A stretch of DNA of 64,000 bases from Paraburkholderia susongensis (GTDB lineage Bacteria; Pseudomonadota; Gammaproteobacteria; Burkholderiales; Burkholderiaceae), in assembly GCF_900177725.1 (NCBI RefSeq), contig NZ_FXAT01000008.1, positions 62,001 to 126,000 on the forward strand. Direction: 5' to 3'. Both the position numbers and the translations under genes were made by a program. A model generated the notes under the pieces. That model saw only the letters and a list, made by a program, of their open reading frames with translations. It was not told the origin of the DNA and searched no databases. Positions 27,730-37,146 of this stretch are shown here, piece after piece (the stretch's first letter is position 1; the number at the start of each line of letters is the position of its first letter).

Positions 27730-29223
27730 TCAATCCTCCAGCGGCGACAATGCCTCGAGCGGCACTGGCTTTTCGCCGCCGATCCTGATCGCCGGCACGA
27801 GCGAGAGCAGCGCGACCACGAAGAGCGCGATCACGAAGATCGACACGAACGTCAGATGCAGCGACTGATGCAGCACGAGGCGGATCAGGTCGCTGTTGCC
27901 GAGATCGGCCGCCTGGTTCTGCAGCAGCGCCTTCAACTGGTCCGACGTGACCACGGCGACACCCGTCGAATGACTGAGCCCGAAGTTGAGCACCGCGCCG
28001 AACAGCGTCGCACCGAGCGTGCTGCCGAGGTTGCGCGAGAACAGGTTCGATGCGGTGGCGCTGCCGCGCTCTTCCATCCCGACGATCTCCTGGATCAGCA
28101 CGAGCGAGCTGACGCTCGACGTGCCCATGCCGAAGCCCATCACCAGCGAGGCGAACGCGGCGACGAGCGGCGAAGCGCCCGGCGAGAGAAACAGCAGCAG
28201 CACCGCGCCGAGCGGCACGAACGCGCTGCCGCCGATCAGGATGCGCCGCAGGCCGATGCGATGGAACGACTTCGCCGCGAGCGTCGCGCCGGTGGGCCAG
28301 CCGACCATCATCATCGTGAGCGCGAGGCCGGCCACGACCGGCGAACGATGCAGCACGCCCTGCACGTACATCGGCAGGAACGTGGTCGCGCCCATCAGGA
28401 TCATGCCGGCGAGCACGGTCGAGCTATTGCACGCGGCGATCGGCCGGCGGCTCCACAGTGCGAACGAAATCATCGGCTCGGCCGCGCGGCGCTCCTGCAG
28501 TACGAAGAGGAACACGCACAGCACGAAGGCGCCGCCCGCGAGCGAGGCCTGCGTGAGGGCGTTGTCGCCCGCGTAGGTCAGCGCCATCATCAGCGCGGCG
28601 ATCGCGGCCATGAAGAGCGCGGCGCCGCTGAAGTCGATCGACGGGCGCGCATGCCGCTCCGCTTCACGCAGGAACGCGATGAAGCCCGCCGCCGACGCGA
28701 GGCCGATCGGCACGTTCATCCAGAAGATCCACGCCCACGACAGGTTGTGAATGATGAAGCCGCCGACCATCGGCCCGACCACCGCCGAAATCGCCCACAC
28801 GCTCGCGAGATAGCCTTGCACCTTGCCGCGTTCGCGCGCGGGGTAGAGATCGGCGACGATGGTCAGCGTGACCGGTTGGATCGCGCCCGCGCCGACACCC
28901 TGGATCAGGCGGAACACGATCATCGCTGGCATCGACCAGGCAAAGCCCGCGAGCACCGAGCCGGCGAGGAAGATCGCGATGCCGACGAGTATCACGGGCT
29001 TGCGTCCGTAGAGGTCGGCGAGCTTGCCGAAAATCACGGTCATCGCGGTCTGCGTGAGCAGGAACGACGAGAATACCCAGCTATAGAGATGCAGGTCGCC
29101 GAGTTGCGAGACGATCTGCGGCATCGCGGTGGAGACGATGGTGGCCTCGATGGCGACCATCGCCATCGAGGCCATCACGGCGGCGATGACAAGAGGACGT
29201 GAAGATTGAAGGCTGCGGGACAT
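27730..29223 (-). CDS. MFS drug/metabolite exporter, DHA2 (EmrB/QacA) family
   Basis: 497 residues from ATG 29223 (MSRSLQSSRPLVIAAVMA); the longer frame upstream is Arg/Pro-rich and unlikely. About 14 hydrophobic segments are visible, as in the 14-TM DHA2 family. Motif A is GKLADLYGRKPVI, and motif C is GPMVGGFIIHNLSW. It should export organic compounds by proton antiport across the inner membrane. No EmrA-type adaptor is next to it. It is convergent with metR (63 bp). Confidence 0.92.
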   Translation of the reverse strand: MSRSLQSSRPLVIAAVMASMAMVAIEATIVSTAMPQIVSQLGDLHLYSWVFSSFLLTQTAMTVIFGKLADLYGRKPVILVGIAIFLAGSVLAGFAWSMPAMIVFRLIQGVGAGAIQPVTLTIVADLYPARERGKVQGYLASVWAISAVVGPMVGGFIIHNLSWAWIFWMNVPIGLASAAGFIAFLREAERHARPSIDFSGAALFMAAIAALMMALTYAGDNALTQASLAGGAFVLCVFLFVLQERRAAEPMISFALWSRRPIAACNSSTVLAGMILMGATTFLPMYVQGVLHRSPVVAGLALTMMMVGWPTGATLAAKSFHRIGLRRILIGGSAFVPLGAVLLLFLSPGASPLVAAFASLVMGFGMGTSSVSSLVLIQEIVGMEERGSATASNLFSRNLGSTLGATLFGAVLNFGLSHSTGVAVVTSDQLKALLQNQAADLGNSDLIRLVLHQSLHLTFVSIFVIALFVVALLSLVPAIRIGGEKPVPLEALSPLED

Positions 29224-29478
29224 GAAGGCGTAGTATCGGTATGTTGGGCGCGCGCGGCGGTTCGAAGGAGGTTTGCCGCGGCGCATCGGCGCGGCCGCGT
29301 GAGGCAGCCGCTGTGGAGTATGCACCTTGCGGAGAATGCGTGCCCGCAATCCGGCCGCAGGCGCGCCACGCCGGTTCGCCCCGGACGGCCCGTCCGGGGC
29401 GTGGCGGTTTGGCCGGTTTGACTGGTTGACACGGGCGTTGCGCGTTCAGGATTCCCTTTCGACACATGGAGGACGATT

Positions 29479-29745
29479 ATGAGGATCGAATTCACCGGAC
29501 GCCGGGAAGTGATAGCTGCCGCGCGCGTCGCCTTCGAGGCCAATGTGGATGGGGCGGACGTATGGTGCAGCGTATCGCTGGACGCGCTGAACGACCATTT
29601 CGGCAACGGCGGCCCGTCGGCCCATGATCTGGTGGGGACCTTCGAGGCGAATCGCGCGCGCATCGAAAATGCCACGCGGCGCGTGCTCGAAAGGAACGGC
29701 GGCCGGTCCGTGGAACTCGAGAGCGGAGATTTCGACAAGGTTTGA
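29479..29745 (+). CDS. DUF1488 family protein
   Basis: 88 residues. The pattern FTGRREVIAAARVAFEANVDG, CSVSLDALNDHFG and the end ESGDF corresponds to DUF1488, a family of small cytoplasmic proteins of unknown function common in Proteobacteria. AGGACGATT precedes the start. It stands alone, 194 bp ahead of the carbonic anhydrase gene. Confidence 0.8.
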   Translation: MRIEFTGRREVIAAARVAFEANVDGADVWCSVSLDALNDHFGNGGPSAHDLVGTFEANRARIENATRRVLERNGGRSVELESGDFDKV

Positions 29746-29938
29746 AACGCCGGTTTTAACCGGAGCCGCGACGGCGAATGACGCATCGAGGCGCATCGCG
29801 TGTGCCGCTCAGGGCCGCGTGAAGGTACGCCGGTAGCGCGCCGATTAGCACGGCGGTTCGCGCGGCTGACGGGCGGCTGCGGTATAGTCGCGGTCGCGGC
29901 AATCAGTCATCTGTCTCTTCGAGACTCTGGAGAAAATC

Positions 29939-30574
29939 GTGCAGGAAATCATCGAAGGTTTGATCCGCTTTCAACGCGAGGTCTTTCCGCAGCAGAGTGC
30001 GCTGTTCAAGCGTTTGTCGACAGCGCAGAATCCCAGCACGCTTTTCGTGACCTGTTCGGATAGCCGCGTCGTGCCGGAACTGCTCACGCAGACCGAACCG
30101 GGCTCGCTCTTCGTGATCCGCAACGCAGGCAATATCGTGCCGTCGTACGGCCCGGAGCCGGGCGGCGTATCGGCCACGGTCGAGTATGCGGTGGCGGTGC
30201 TCGGCGTGCGCGACATCGTGATCTGCGGGCACTCGAACTGCGGCGCGATGACGGCGATCTCGACCTGCACGAACCTCGAACATATGCCGGCGGTCGCGAA
30301 CTGGCTGCGTCACGCGGATGCGGCCAAGGCGATCAATGCCTCGCGCCATTACTGCTCGGACACCGAGCGCCTCGAGGCGCTCGTCAAGGACAACGTGATC
30401 GCGCAGCTTGCCAACATCCGCACGCATCCGCCGGTGGCGGTCGGACTCGCGAATAAAACGCTGCGGCTGCACGGCTGGATCTTCAACATCGAAAGCGCGG
30501 AAATGCTCGCGCTCGACGGCAAGAGCGGTGAGTTTCTGTCGCTTGCGGATAACCCGGAAATTTATGCGAGTTAA
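29939..30574 (+). CDS. cynT: Beta-class carbonic anhydrase (CynT-like)
   Basis: 211 residues. It interconverts CO2 and bicarbonate in the cytoplasm. Zn ligands are seen in TCSDSRVVPE (Cys, with the Asp/Arg dyad) and GHSNCGAM (His and Cys). Long stretches such as FVIRNAGNIVPSYGPEPGG and NVIAQLANI agree with E. coli CynT as I recall it. The GTG start at 29939 follows GGAG. No cyanase gene is nearby, so it probably serves general bicarbonate supply, and the symbol reflects family only. Confidence 0.93.
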   Translation: MQEIIEGLIRFQREVFPQQSALFKRLSTAQNPSTLFVTCSDSRVVPELLTQTEPGSLFVIRNAGNIVPSYGPEPGGVSATVEYAVAVLGVRDIVICGHSNCGAMTAISTCTNLEHMPAVANWLRHADAAKAINASRHYCSDTERLEALVKDNVIAQLANIRTHPPVAVGLANKTLRLHGWIFNIESAEMLALDGKSGEFLSLADNPEIYAS

Positions 30575-30708
30575 TGCGACTTTGGATGTGGTCTTGAGTG
30601 GATTTTTTTGCGTGCCTTTTAGCGTTGTTTCTTGATGCGTCGATTCTCACGGTCAGGTAAGTCAGGTAATACGGGCGATTGACGCGGTGGCACGAAGCCC
30701 CGCATGAA

Positions 30709-30748
30709 AAACGCGGCGCAGCGGATTTTCCGTGCGCCGCGTTTTTTT
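30709..30748. terminator. Bidirectional terminator
   Basis: A perfect 12-bp stem, AAACGCGGCGCA / TGCGCCGCGTTT, with a 12-nt loop and a T-run to 30748. An A-run on the left side makes it work for the minus strand also, where the lipoprotein gene ends at 30805. Confidence 0.85.
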
Positions 30749-30804
30749 GTGCCGGTGCAGCGAGTTCAATCTCACCGCAACCGGCCGGTTGCCATCACAT
30801 CCCC

Positions 30805-33129
30805 TCAGCTCGACGTCACGAGCGAATCCGACGGCACGATCTTCAGCACGCCCGGGTTGCTCGCACTCGGGTTCGACCACAGCAGATGCATGCTCGCCGC
30901 CCCCGTGCCGTGCACATACTCGACCTTGATCGACGCGCGCTGCTTCGCGGCGAGCCAGATCTTGCCGCTTGCGGTGCCCTGCGTCGCGCTCTTCTTGTCG
31001 ATCACCTTCACGCCGTTGATCCACAGGCGCGCGACGTTGTCGCTGTCGATCGAGAACGTGTAGGTGCCGTCCTGGGTCGCCTTGATCGCACCGCTCCAGC
31101 GCACGCCGTAGTTCGTTGCGTTGACGCCGGCGGAGGCGTCAGGTGAATCGGTGCCGCGCTCGGTGTTCAGATCGAAGTCGATCAGCGGTGTGATCGAGGT
31201 CTTGACGGGCGCGCTCGCGAACGTCGGGTCGTTGTAGTACGCGACCTGCAGCACCGGCAGTTTCACGTCGAAGCCTCCTGTCAGCGCCTGCGTTTCCGAG
31301 GTCTGCCACGGATGGCCGTCCGGGTAGATCGTCCCCTGGAACGGCGTCGCCGGTTCGACCGTCGCGGGCGCATCGGGCACCTGCCCCCAGTGGAAGCGGG
31401 TATTGGTGCGGCCGATCATCAGTTCCCAGACGATAAAGCCCGTCGTGCCGCCGTAGTTCGCGACGATGCCCGGCATCGTCTGTCCCGTCGTACCCGGGAA
31501 GCCGCGTTGCAGCGTCTCCGAATTGAGCGCGCTGATGTTGCTGCCGTTGACCGGGCCCGTGTACGGATTGCCGTACGGATGGAACGCGTAGAAGTCCGAA
31601 AAATAGCTGCCTTCGTCTTCCTGCACCTGCGGCGCGTTGATCGGCTGCGTCGCGCCCGCGTTGAGGATCGCGATGCGCGCGTCGTTCATCAGCACCGCGC
31701 GCGTGTTCTGCAGCGCGCCGTTGCCGCTACAGCCGGGCTCGTTCATCGTCTCCCAGAAGATGATGCGCGGGTCGTTGCGATGCGGCGCGACGAAGTCGGT
31801 GATGTAGCTCGCGAGGTTCTGCTTGTAGGTGACCGCGGCGTTCGACGCGCTCGGCTGGAAGTACGCCTGCTCGACGGGCGTGCCCGGCGACTGCACCCAC
31901 CGGCTGTTATGCACGCCCCAGATCGGCGCGGCCTGCGGGCCGTATTGCGGGTTCGCGTTCCAGCAGTCGTCGTAGAAGATCGGCGAGACCTTGATGCCGT
32001 GGCGCGCGGCGATCTTCAGCAGGTTCTCGAACTTGCTCAGGAATGCCACACGATCGTTGGCCCACACGAGGTAGTGCAGGTACACCGCGATCGTGTTCAT
32101 GCCGTACGTTTGCGCGTAGGTCAATTCGCGGTTGACGATCTCGGGATCGTAGTTCTCCCAGAAGTCGATCGCGTTGACCGCATTCGACGGGGTGTAGACC
32201 GCGCCGACCACTTTCGAGAAATCGTAGCTCGGCGAGGTCACGGTCGGATAAGTGTGGATCGTGATGTTGCTGAACGTCGCGCCGACACCGAAGCGCCGCA
32301 GCCCGAAGCTGCCCGACTGGAACACCGTGGGCAGCGCGTTGGTCGCATCGTTCACACTGACGATGCGCTGGCCGTCGAGGTCGACCGTGATCGCGGTGCC
32401 GCTCGTCGTGACCTTCAGGTGATGCGTGCTGCCGCCGACGACCGAGGCGACCGGATACTGGATGAAATTGGTCCAGCTGTTGTTCTGTCGGCCTACCACG
32501 AGCGAGTGGCTGCCCGTGTCGAGGCCGATGAAGTAGCCGGTCAGGCTGTCCGGGCCGCCCGCGCTCGGGTTCGTCGTGCGCACGATGAAGCCCGCGTTCG
32601 CCGCGCCCGTGCCGACCGGCGCGGTGACCGTCACGTCCGCTTCGTACGAGGCCGTGGCGTAGGTGCTGGCGAGCGCGACGGTCTTGTCGCCGGCGCCGGT
32701 GCCGTTGGTGGGCGGCGCGTCGATCGTGATCGTCGATGGACTCGCGCCCGCGCGCCACGTGTCGGTCGATCCCGGCGCGAGGTAGCTCGTGAAATCGCCG
32801 AATGAGAGCGTGGTCGTCGAGACCGGCGCGGGCGGTGCGGGCGGCGTGTAGGACACGAGGTTGAGGGTCGGGTCGGCGATCACGAGCGGGGGCGTGGTCG
32901 TCTTCATCCCGAGCGGAATCGTTTTAGCTGCCTTGAATTCTTTTTGCACATCGGCCGCGTCGGCCGAAGCTGCGGCGGCCGCCGAAGCCGAGGACGCCGC
33001 GGTGGCGTCGACCGCATTGACCGCGGCGGCTTGTTTGTTCGCGGAAGCGGAGGCACTCGGCGAACCGTCGTTGCCACCGCACGCGCTCAGCATGGCGAGT
33101 GTCGTCGCCAGCACAAAGTAATTGCGCAC
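30805..33129 (-). CDS. Secreted lipoprotein with glycosidase-like and PA14 domains
   Basis: 774 residues, GTG start after AGGAG. A lipobox LSAC with Cys17 anchors it in a membrane. A long Ser/Ala-rich linker follows (about 22-62), then a lectin-like beta domain (about 105-290). A clan-A glycosidase-like barrel is next: WETMNEPGC has the expected acid/base Glu, and TTGFIVWELMIG the likely second Glu (about 300-620). The C-terminal 140 residues are a PA14 domain (WSGAIKATQDGTYTFSIDSD). It probably cuts or binds extracellular polysaccharide; the substrate cannot be named. It is monocistronic. Confidence 0.8.
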   Translation of the reverse strand: MRNYFVLATTLAMLSACGGNDGSPSASASANKQAAAVNAVDATAASSASAAAAASADAADVQKEFKAAKTIPLGMKTTTPPLVIADPTLNLVSYTPPAPPAPVSTTTLSFGDFTSYLAPGSTDTWRAGASPSTITIDAPPTNGTGAGDKTVALASTYATASYEADVTVTAPVGTGAANAGFIVRTTNPSAGGPDSLTGYFIGLDTGSHSLVVGRQNNSWTNFIQYPVASVVGGSTHHLKVTTSGTAITVDLDGQRIVSVNDATNALPTVFQSGSFGLRRFGVGATFSNITIHTYPTVTSPSYDFSKVVGAVYTPSNAVNAIDFWENYDPEIVNRELTYAQTYGMNTIAVYLHYLVWANDRVAFLSKFENLLKIAARHGIKVSPIFYDDCWNANPQYGPQAAPIWGVHNSRWVQSPGTPVEQAYFQPSASNAAVTYKQNLASYITDFVAPHRNDPRIIFWETMNEPGCSGNGALQNTRAVLMNDARIAILNAGATQPINAPQVQEDEGSYFSDFYAFHPYGNPYTGPVNGSNISALNSETLQRGFPGTTGQTMPGIVANYGGTTGFIVWELMIGRTNTRFHWGQVPDAPATVEPATPFQGTIYPDGHPWQTSETQALTGGFDVKLPVLQVAYYNDPTFASAPVKTSITPLIDFDLNTERGTDSPDASAGVNATNYGVRWSGAIKATQDGTYTFSIDSDNVARLWINGVKVIDKKSATQGTASGKIWLAAKQRASIKVEYVHGTGAASMHLLWSNPSASNPGVLKIVPSDSLVTSS

Positions 33130-33533
33130 CTTTATCTCCTGAGGTCCCCGCTTAATTGATGGTCATAATTATTATTAAATATGCATACGGTTGATCGCTC
33201 TGTAAGCGATGCCGTAAGGATGCAGAAATAGGTATGAATAATATTATTAGTTGAGACACCTAGTATCAGTGAATACCCTTAATTGTCAGATTAGGGGTCA
33301 ACGGGTTAAGCGCGCGAGGGGACGCGGCAAAGCGGCAATGCGCTTTGAATTGCGCACTGGGTTGCGTATCAGGTTGCTTATCGGGTCGCTTATCGGGTTT
33401 ATCGCGACAGAGGCCACCGTGTCTGCGGAGGCGGCGGGCATAATCGGGTTTCCGTCGCAGGCGCGCGGCAGGTTCGCGCGCGATGGCTCGACACACGACT
33501 CGGCGCATTGCCGTGCCGCTCACAGGAAAACCC
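33130..33533. other. AT-rich intergenic region between lipoprotein and DMT permease
   Basis: 404 bp. The part next to the lipoprotein (33160-33260) is far richer in A and T than its surroundings and holds the inverted repeat ATCGCT-N5-AGCGAT (33194-33210), a candidate operator. The rest up to 33533 holds no convincing gene; an in-frame ATG at 33483 lacks a ribosome site. Confidence 0.5.
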
Positions 33534-34436
33534 ATGCCGCCTGTTGTCGCCGTCCGTCCGGGCGCCGTGCCGCTACGCAGCGTTGCGCTGATCCTCGTTT
33601 CGATGTTCTGCTTTGCGCTCGTCGACGCATTGGCGAAATCGCTCGCGCTCGCTTATCCGGCCAACGAAGTGACGTTTTTCCGCATGCTGTTCGGGCTGTT
33701 TCCGGCGGTGGCGATGTGCATGCGCGGCAAGCCGCTCGCCGCGCGTTTGCGGCAACTCGACGTGCGCGGGCAGACGCTGCGCGCGCTTACGCTGCTCGGC
33801 GCGTCGGGGCTGTTCTTCGCGGGTCTGCCGTATATGCCGCTCAGCGAAGCGGTGGCGATCGTCTATTCGGAGACCTTGCTCGTCATCGTGCTTGCGCCGT
33901 TGCTGCTGAAGGAAACGCTCAAGCCGCGCGATGCGTTGGCCGCGGCGGTCGGCTTTGCCGGCGTGCTTTTCGTGGTGCGCCCGGATGGCACGCATTCGAG
34001 CTGGATCGGCCCCGTGCTGCTGATATCGAGCGCATTGTGCGGCGCGCTCTCGATCATCCAGATCAAGCGCATTCGCGCGAGCGACGATTCGGGCACGACC
34101 GTGCTGTACTTCACGATGGTCGGCACGATCGTGATGGGCGCTTCGCTGCTTTTCGCGTGGCGCACGCCGTCGTTCGACGCACTCGCGATCATGGCGCTGC
34201 TCGGCGCGTTTGCAACCGCGGGGCAACTGCTGATGACGATGGCGTTCCGCGAGGCCGATGCCGGCGCGCTCGCGCCGTACAACTACACGAGCATCGTCTG
34301 GGCCGCGTTGTTCGGCTATGTCGTGTGGGGCGAGACGATCGGCGCGATATCGCTGCTCGGCATCGCGTTGATCGTCGGCAGCTCGATTGTGGTCGCGATG
34401 CGGCGGCGCAAGCCGGAAGAAGGGCCGCTCGTGTAG
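33534..34436 (+). CDS. EamA/DMT superfamily permease
   Basis: 300 residues with ten hydrophobic segments arranged as two EamA repeats (about 12-140 and 150-290). The start at ATG 33534 is chosen because CAGGAAAA lies just before it; a longer frame from 33483 would add 17 polar residues. Family members export amino acids, purines or other small metabolites. Nothing nearby identifies the substrate. Confidence 0.9.
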   Translation: MPPVVAVRPGAVPLRSVALILVSMFCFALVDALAKSLALAYPANEVTFFRMLFGLFPAVAMCMRGKPLAARLRQLDVRGQTLRALTLLGASGLFFAGLPYMPLSEAVAIVYSETLLVIVLAPLLLKETLKPRDALAAAVGFAGVLFVVRPDGTHSSWIGPVLLISSALCGALSIIQIKRIRASDDSGTTVLYFTMVGTIVMGASLLFAWRTPSFDALAIMALLGAFATAGQLLMTMAFREADAGALAPYNYTSIVWAALFGYVVWGETIGAISLLGIALIVGSSIVVAMRRRKPEEGPLV

Positions 34437-34546
34437 CGGGCGCCGTCGTTCGCGGATTGCATCCGCTGCGTTAGCACTTTCGCCGGTGAGTTGATCGGCC
34501 GCGCGGCGTGCGGTCTCTCACTATCACGCCGCGTCCCTGAAAAAAT

Positions 34547-35326
34547 TCAGCGCAACGATACGGCGAGCCGTGCGAACGTGGCTTCGTCGGTGCGATCGAA
34601 AGCGAGCGGCGTGACCGACACACGGCCTGCCGCGACCACCGCCGTTTCGCTGTCCGGATCGTTCGCGCGCGCGCCGCGCTGAAAGCGCAGCCAGTGATAC
34701 GCCATGCCGCGCGGGTCGACCTGCGGCAGCACGTCGATATCTTCGACGAGCCCGACGCCCTGCCGGGTCGGCGTGAGCGGACCGGCATCGGCCGCATCGA
34801 CATCGGGGAAATTGATGTTCAGGCAGGTCGGGGTGCTGTGTTCGATGGCGAGCAACTGGCGGATCACGCCGGGCGCGAGCGTACGCGCCGTATCCCAGCG
34901 CACGCGTTCGCGATCGCGGAAGGTCTGGCTCAACGCGAACGACGGCAACCCGAGCAGCAGGCCGGTCATCGCCGCGCCGACCGTGCCCGAGAACATCGTT
35001 TCGACGCCGAGATTGCCGCCGCGATTGACGCCCGAGAGCACGAGCGTGGGCGGCGCCTCGCGCATCAGATGACGCACGCCCATCACGACGCAATCGCCGG
35101 GCGTGCCCGTCACGCCGAAACGGCGCTCGCCCTGGCGGCTCACGCGCAACGGCGAATGCAGGCTGATCGAATGCGACGTACCGCTTTGATCGTGCTCGGG
35201 CGCGACCACCCAGACTTCGTGTGCGAGCTCGGCGGCCACGGCTTCGAGCACGGCGAGGCCGGGCGCGTCGATACCGTCGTCGTTCGTCAGCAGCACTCGC
35301 GGCACTTTGGATTCGTAAGCGGACAT
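34547..35326 (-). CDS. surE: 5'/3'-nucleotidase SurE
   Basis: 259 residues. SurE hydrolyses nucleoside 5'- and 3'-monophosphates and exopolyphosphate. The metal site is LLTNDDGIDAPG with Asp-Asp, the Ser in HDQSGTSHSIS, and Asn in LSGVNRGGNLG. AGGAG precedes the start. It is not beside pcm, nlpD or rpoS as a housekeeping surE usually is, so it is probably a second paralogue. Confidence 0.93.
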   Translation of the reverse strand: MSAYESKVPRVLLTNDDGIDAPGLAVLEAVAAELAHEVWVVAPEHDQSGTSHSISLHSPLRVSRQGERRFGVTGTPGDCVVMGVRHLMREAPPTLVLSGVNRGGNLGVETMFSGTVGAAMTGLLLGLPSFALSQTFRDRERVRWDTARTLAPGVIRQLLAIEHSTPTCLNINFPDVDAADAGPLTPTRQGVGLVEDIDVLPQVDPRGMAYHWLRFQRGARANDPDSETAVVAAGRVSVTPLAFDRTDEATFARLAVSLR

Positions 35327-35528
35327 CGGGTCAATCTCCTCTGGATCGGTGGATGAATCGTGTGGGATTCGTGTGTGATTGGGTTAGATGAAGACGCTCA
35401 TTATCCGGCTTTCGTCCGGCGCGCGTACGATGGCGATGTCTATTACCTTGACTATCACCCCAACGATCACCCGCGCGTCGCCGCGCACGCGGCATGCGTT
35501 TCCACCATACCGATGCAGGACAACCGCC

Positions 35529-36737
35529 ATGCAGATAGAACCGTTTGAGATTGCGATTGCTGACGAGGACATCGACGATTTACGCGGCCGCATCCGCGCG
35601 ACCCGCTGGGCGCCGGCCACGCCCGCGCCTGCTTGGCGGCAGGGCGCCGACCCGGCATGGCTGCGCGAACTCGCGACGTATTGGGCCGAACACTTCGACT
35701 GGCGCGCGGCCGAACGCAAGCTGAACCAGATGCCGCAATTTCTCGCCGAGGTGAACGGACAGACCGTGCACTTCGTGCATCGGCGTGGGGTGGGTTTCGA
35801 GCGCGGGTCCGAGCACGCGCCGCGGCCTTATCCGCTTGTCATCACGCATGGCTGGCCCGGCTCGTTCTTCGAGTTCCGCGCACTCATCGACCAGTTGTGC
35901 GACCCGGCCGCGTTCGGCGCGGATCCCGCCGATGCGTTCGATGTGGTGGCGCCGTCGCTGCCCGGTTTCGCGTTTTCTCCGGCGCCCACGCAACCGGGCA
36001 CCTCGGCGTTTCAGGTGGCCGATCTATGGGCCTCGCTGATGCGCGGGCTCGGCTACGAGCGGTTCGGCGCGCAGGGCGGCGATCTCGGCGCGGGTGTGTC
36101 GCTCGCGCTGGCCGCGCATCATTCGCAGGCGGTCGACGGCGTTCATCTCAACTTTCTGCCGAGTTCATACGAACCGGCGATCGGCGCGGCTGCGCAACCG
36201 CTCACGCAGGCCGAGGAAAACTATCTGCGCGAGAAGAACGAATGGGGCGCGCTCGAAGGCGGTTACGCGCATTTACACGCCACGAAGCCGCTGACCGTGG
36301 CCGCGTCGCTCAACGATTCACCGATGGGCCTCGCCGCGTGGATCGGCGAAAAGTTTCGCGCATGGAGCGATTGCGGCGGCGACATCGAGAACGTGTTTTC
36401 GAAAGACGAGCTGCTCACCAATATCTCGCTCTACTGGTTCACGCAGTGCATCGGCCCGGCCATGCAGATGTACTGGGAAAACCGCCTGCAGCCGATGAAT
36501 TTTTCCGGCGGCCAGCGCCTCACGCCGCCGGTTGGTTTTGCGGTGTTTCCGAAGGAGATCAATCATCCGCCGCGTAGCTGGCTCGAGCGGACATGCAACG
36601 TCGTGCAATGGAGCGAGATGCCCAGCGGCGGCCATTTCGCGGCGATGGAGAAACCCGCTTTGCTCGCGGCCGAGATTCGCCGGTTTTTCAGGCCGTTGCG
36701 TGAGAAGACCTTCGCCGCGCGGCCTTCGGGACGGTAA
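35529..36737 (+). CDS. Epoxide hydrolase (alpha/beta fold, EHN domain)
   Basis: 402 residues from ATG 35529 after AGGACAACC; an in-frame extension of 47 residues upstream is not family-like. The N-terminal EHN domain (PFEIAIADEDIDDLRGRI) covers about 1-100. The oxyanion motif HGWP is at 107-110, the nucleophile Asp185 lies in AQGGDLGAG, and the catalytic His369 in SGGHFAAMEKP. Such enzymes open epoxides to diols by an alkyl-enzyme ester. Its natural substrate is unknown. It is followed by the ArsR gene with its own promoter. Confidence 0.92.
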   Translation: MQIEPFEIAIADEDIDDLRGRIRATRWAPATPAPAWRQGADPAWLRELATYWAEHFDWRAAERKLNQMPQFLAEVNGQTVHFVHRRGVGFERGSEHAPRPYPLVITHGWPGSFFEFRALIDQLCDPAAFGADPADAFDVVAPSLPGFAFSPAPTQPGTSAFQVADLWASLMRGLGYERFGAQGGDLGAGVSLALAAHHSQAVDGVHLNFLPSSYEPAIGAAAQPLTQAEENYLREKNEWGALEGGYAHLHATKPLTVAASLNDSPMGLAAWIGEKFRAWSDCGGDIENVFSKDELLTNISLYWFTQCIGPAMQMYWENRLQPMNFSGGQRLTPPVGFAVFPKEINHPPRSWLERTCNVVQWSEMPSGGHFAAMEKPALLAAEIRRFFRPLREKTFAARPSGR

Positions 36738-36775
36738 CGGATCGAACGGCATTGCGAACCTGTTCGACAAAAACC

Positions 36776-36803
36776 TTGACGCCGCGCCGTGAGCGTCTAT
36801 AGT
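36776..36803 (+). promoter_or_regulatory. Sigma70 promoter of the ArsR gene
   Basis: TTGACG (36776-36781) and TATAGT (36798-36803) with a 16-nt spacer, five of six consensus bases each. Transcription would start near 36810, at or just before the ATG at 36811, which predicts a leaderless mRNA. Confidence 0.8.
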
Positions 36804-36818
36804 TCACCACATGGTGAA
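36803..36818. promoter_or_regulatory. Palindromic operator overlapping start codon (ArsR autoregulation)
   Basis: TTCACCA-CA-TGGTGAA is a perfect palindrome that overlaps the last base of the -10 box, the predicted start point and the start codon. A dimeric ArsR repressor bound here would block the promoter. Confidence 0.75.
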
Positions 36819-37146
36819 GTGTCCAGTCAGTCAACTCGATCGTACGTTTGCCGCGCTCGTGGATCCCACGCGGCGGGCCATCCTCGCACGTCTCGAACGC
36901 GAGCCCGGCCTGTCGATCACGGAAATCGCGCGTCCGCTGCCGCTGAAGCTGCCGGCGGTCATGAAGCATCTCGACGTGCTCAGCGATGCCGGCCTGATCT
37001 CCCGCGCGAAGAGCGGGCGAACCGTGTCGGTCGAACTCGTTGCCGGTCCGATGGAAGAGGCGATGGCGTGGCTCAGGCGCTATGAGCGTTTCTGGTCCGC
37101 GAGTCTCGACCGGTTTGCCGATTTTGTCGAAGGGGAAACCGAATGA
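36811..37146 (+). CDS. ArsR-family repressor
   Basis: 111 residues, winged HTH (ALVDPTRRAILARLE, SITEIARPLPLKLPAVMKHLDVL). There are no paired cysteines of the arsenic or cadmium sensors, so it is one of the metal-independent ArsR proteins usually paired with SRPBCC proteins. The start codon lies inside a palindromic operator and no Shine-Dalgarno site is present. The downstream SRPBCC gene overlaps by 4 bp. Confidence 0.92.
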   Translation: MVKCPVSQLDRTFAALVDPTRRAILARLEREPGLSITEIARPLPLKLPAVMKHLDVLSDAGLISRAKSGRTVSVELVAGPMEEAMAWLRRYERFWSASLDRFADFVEGETE

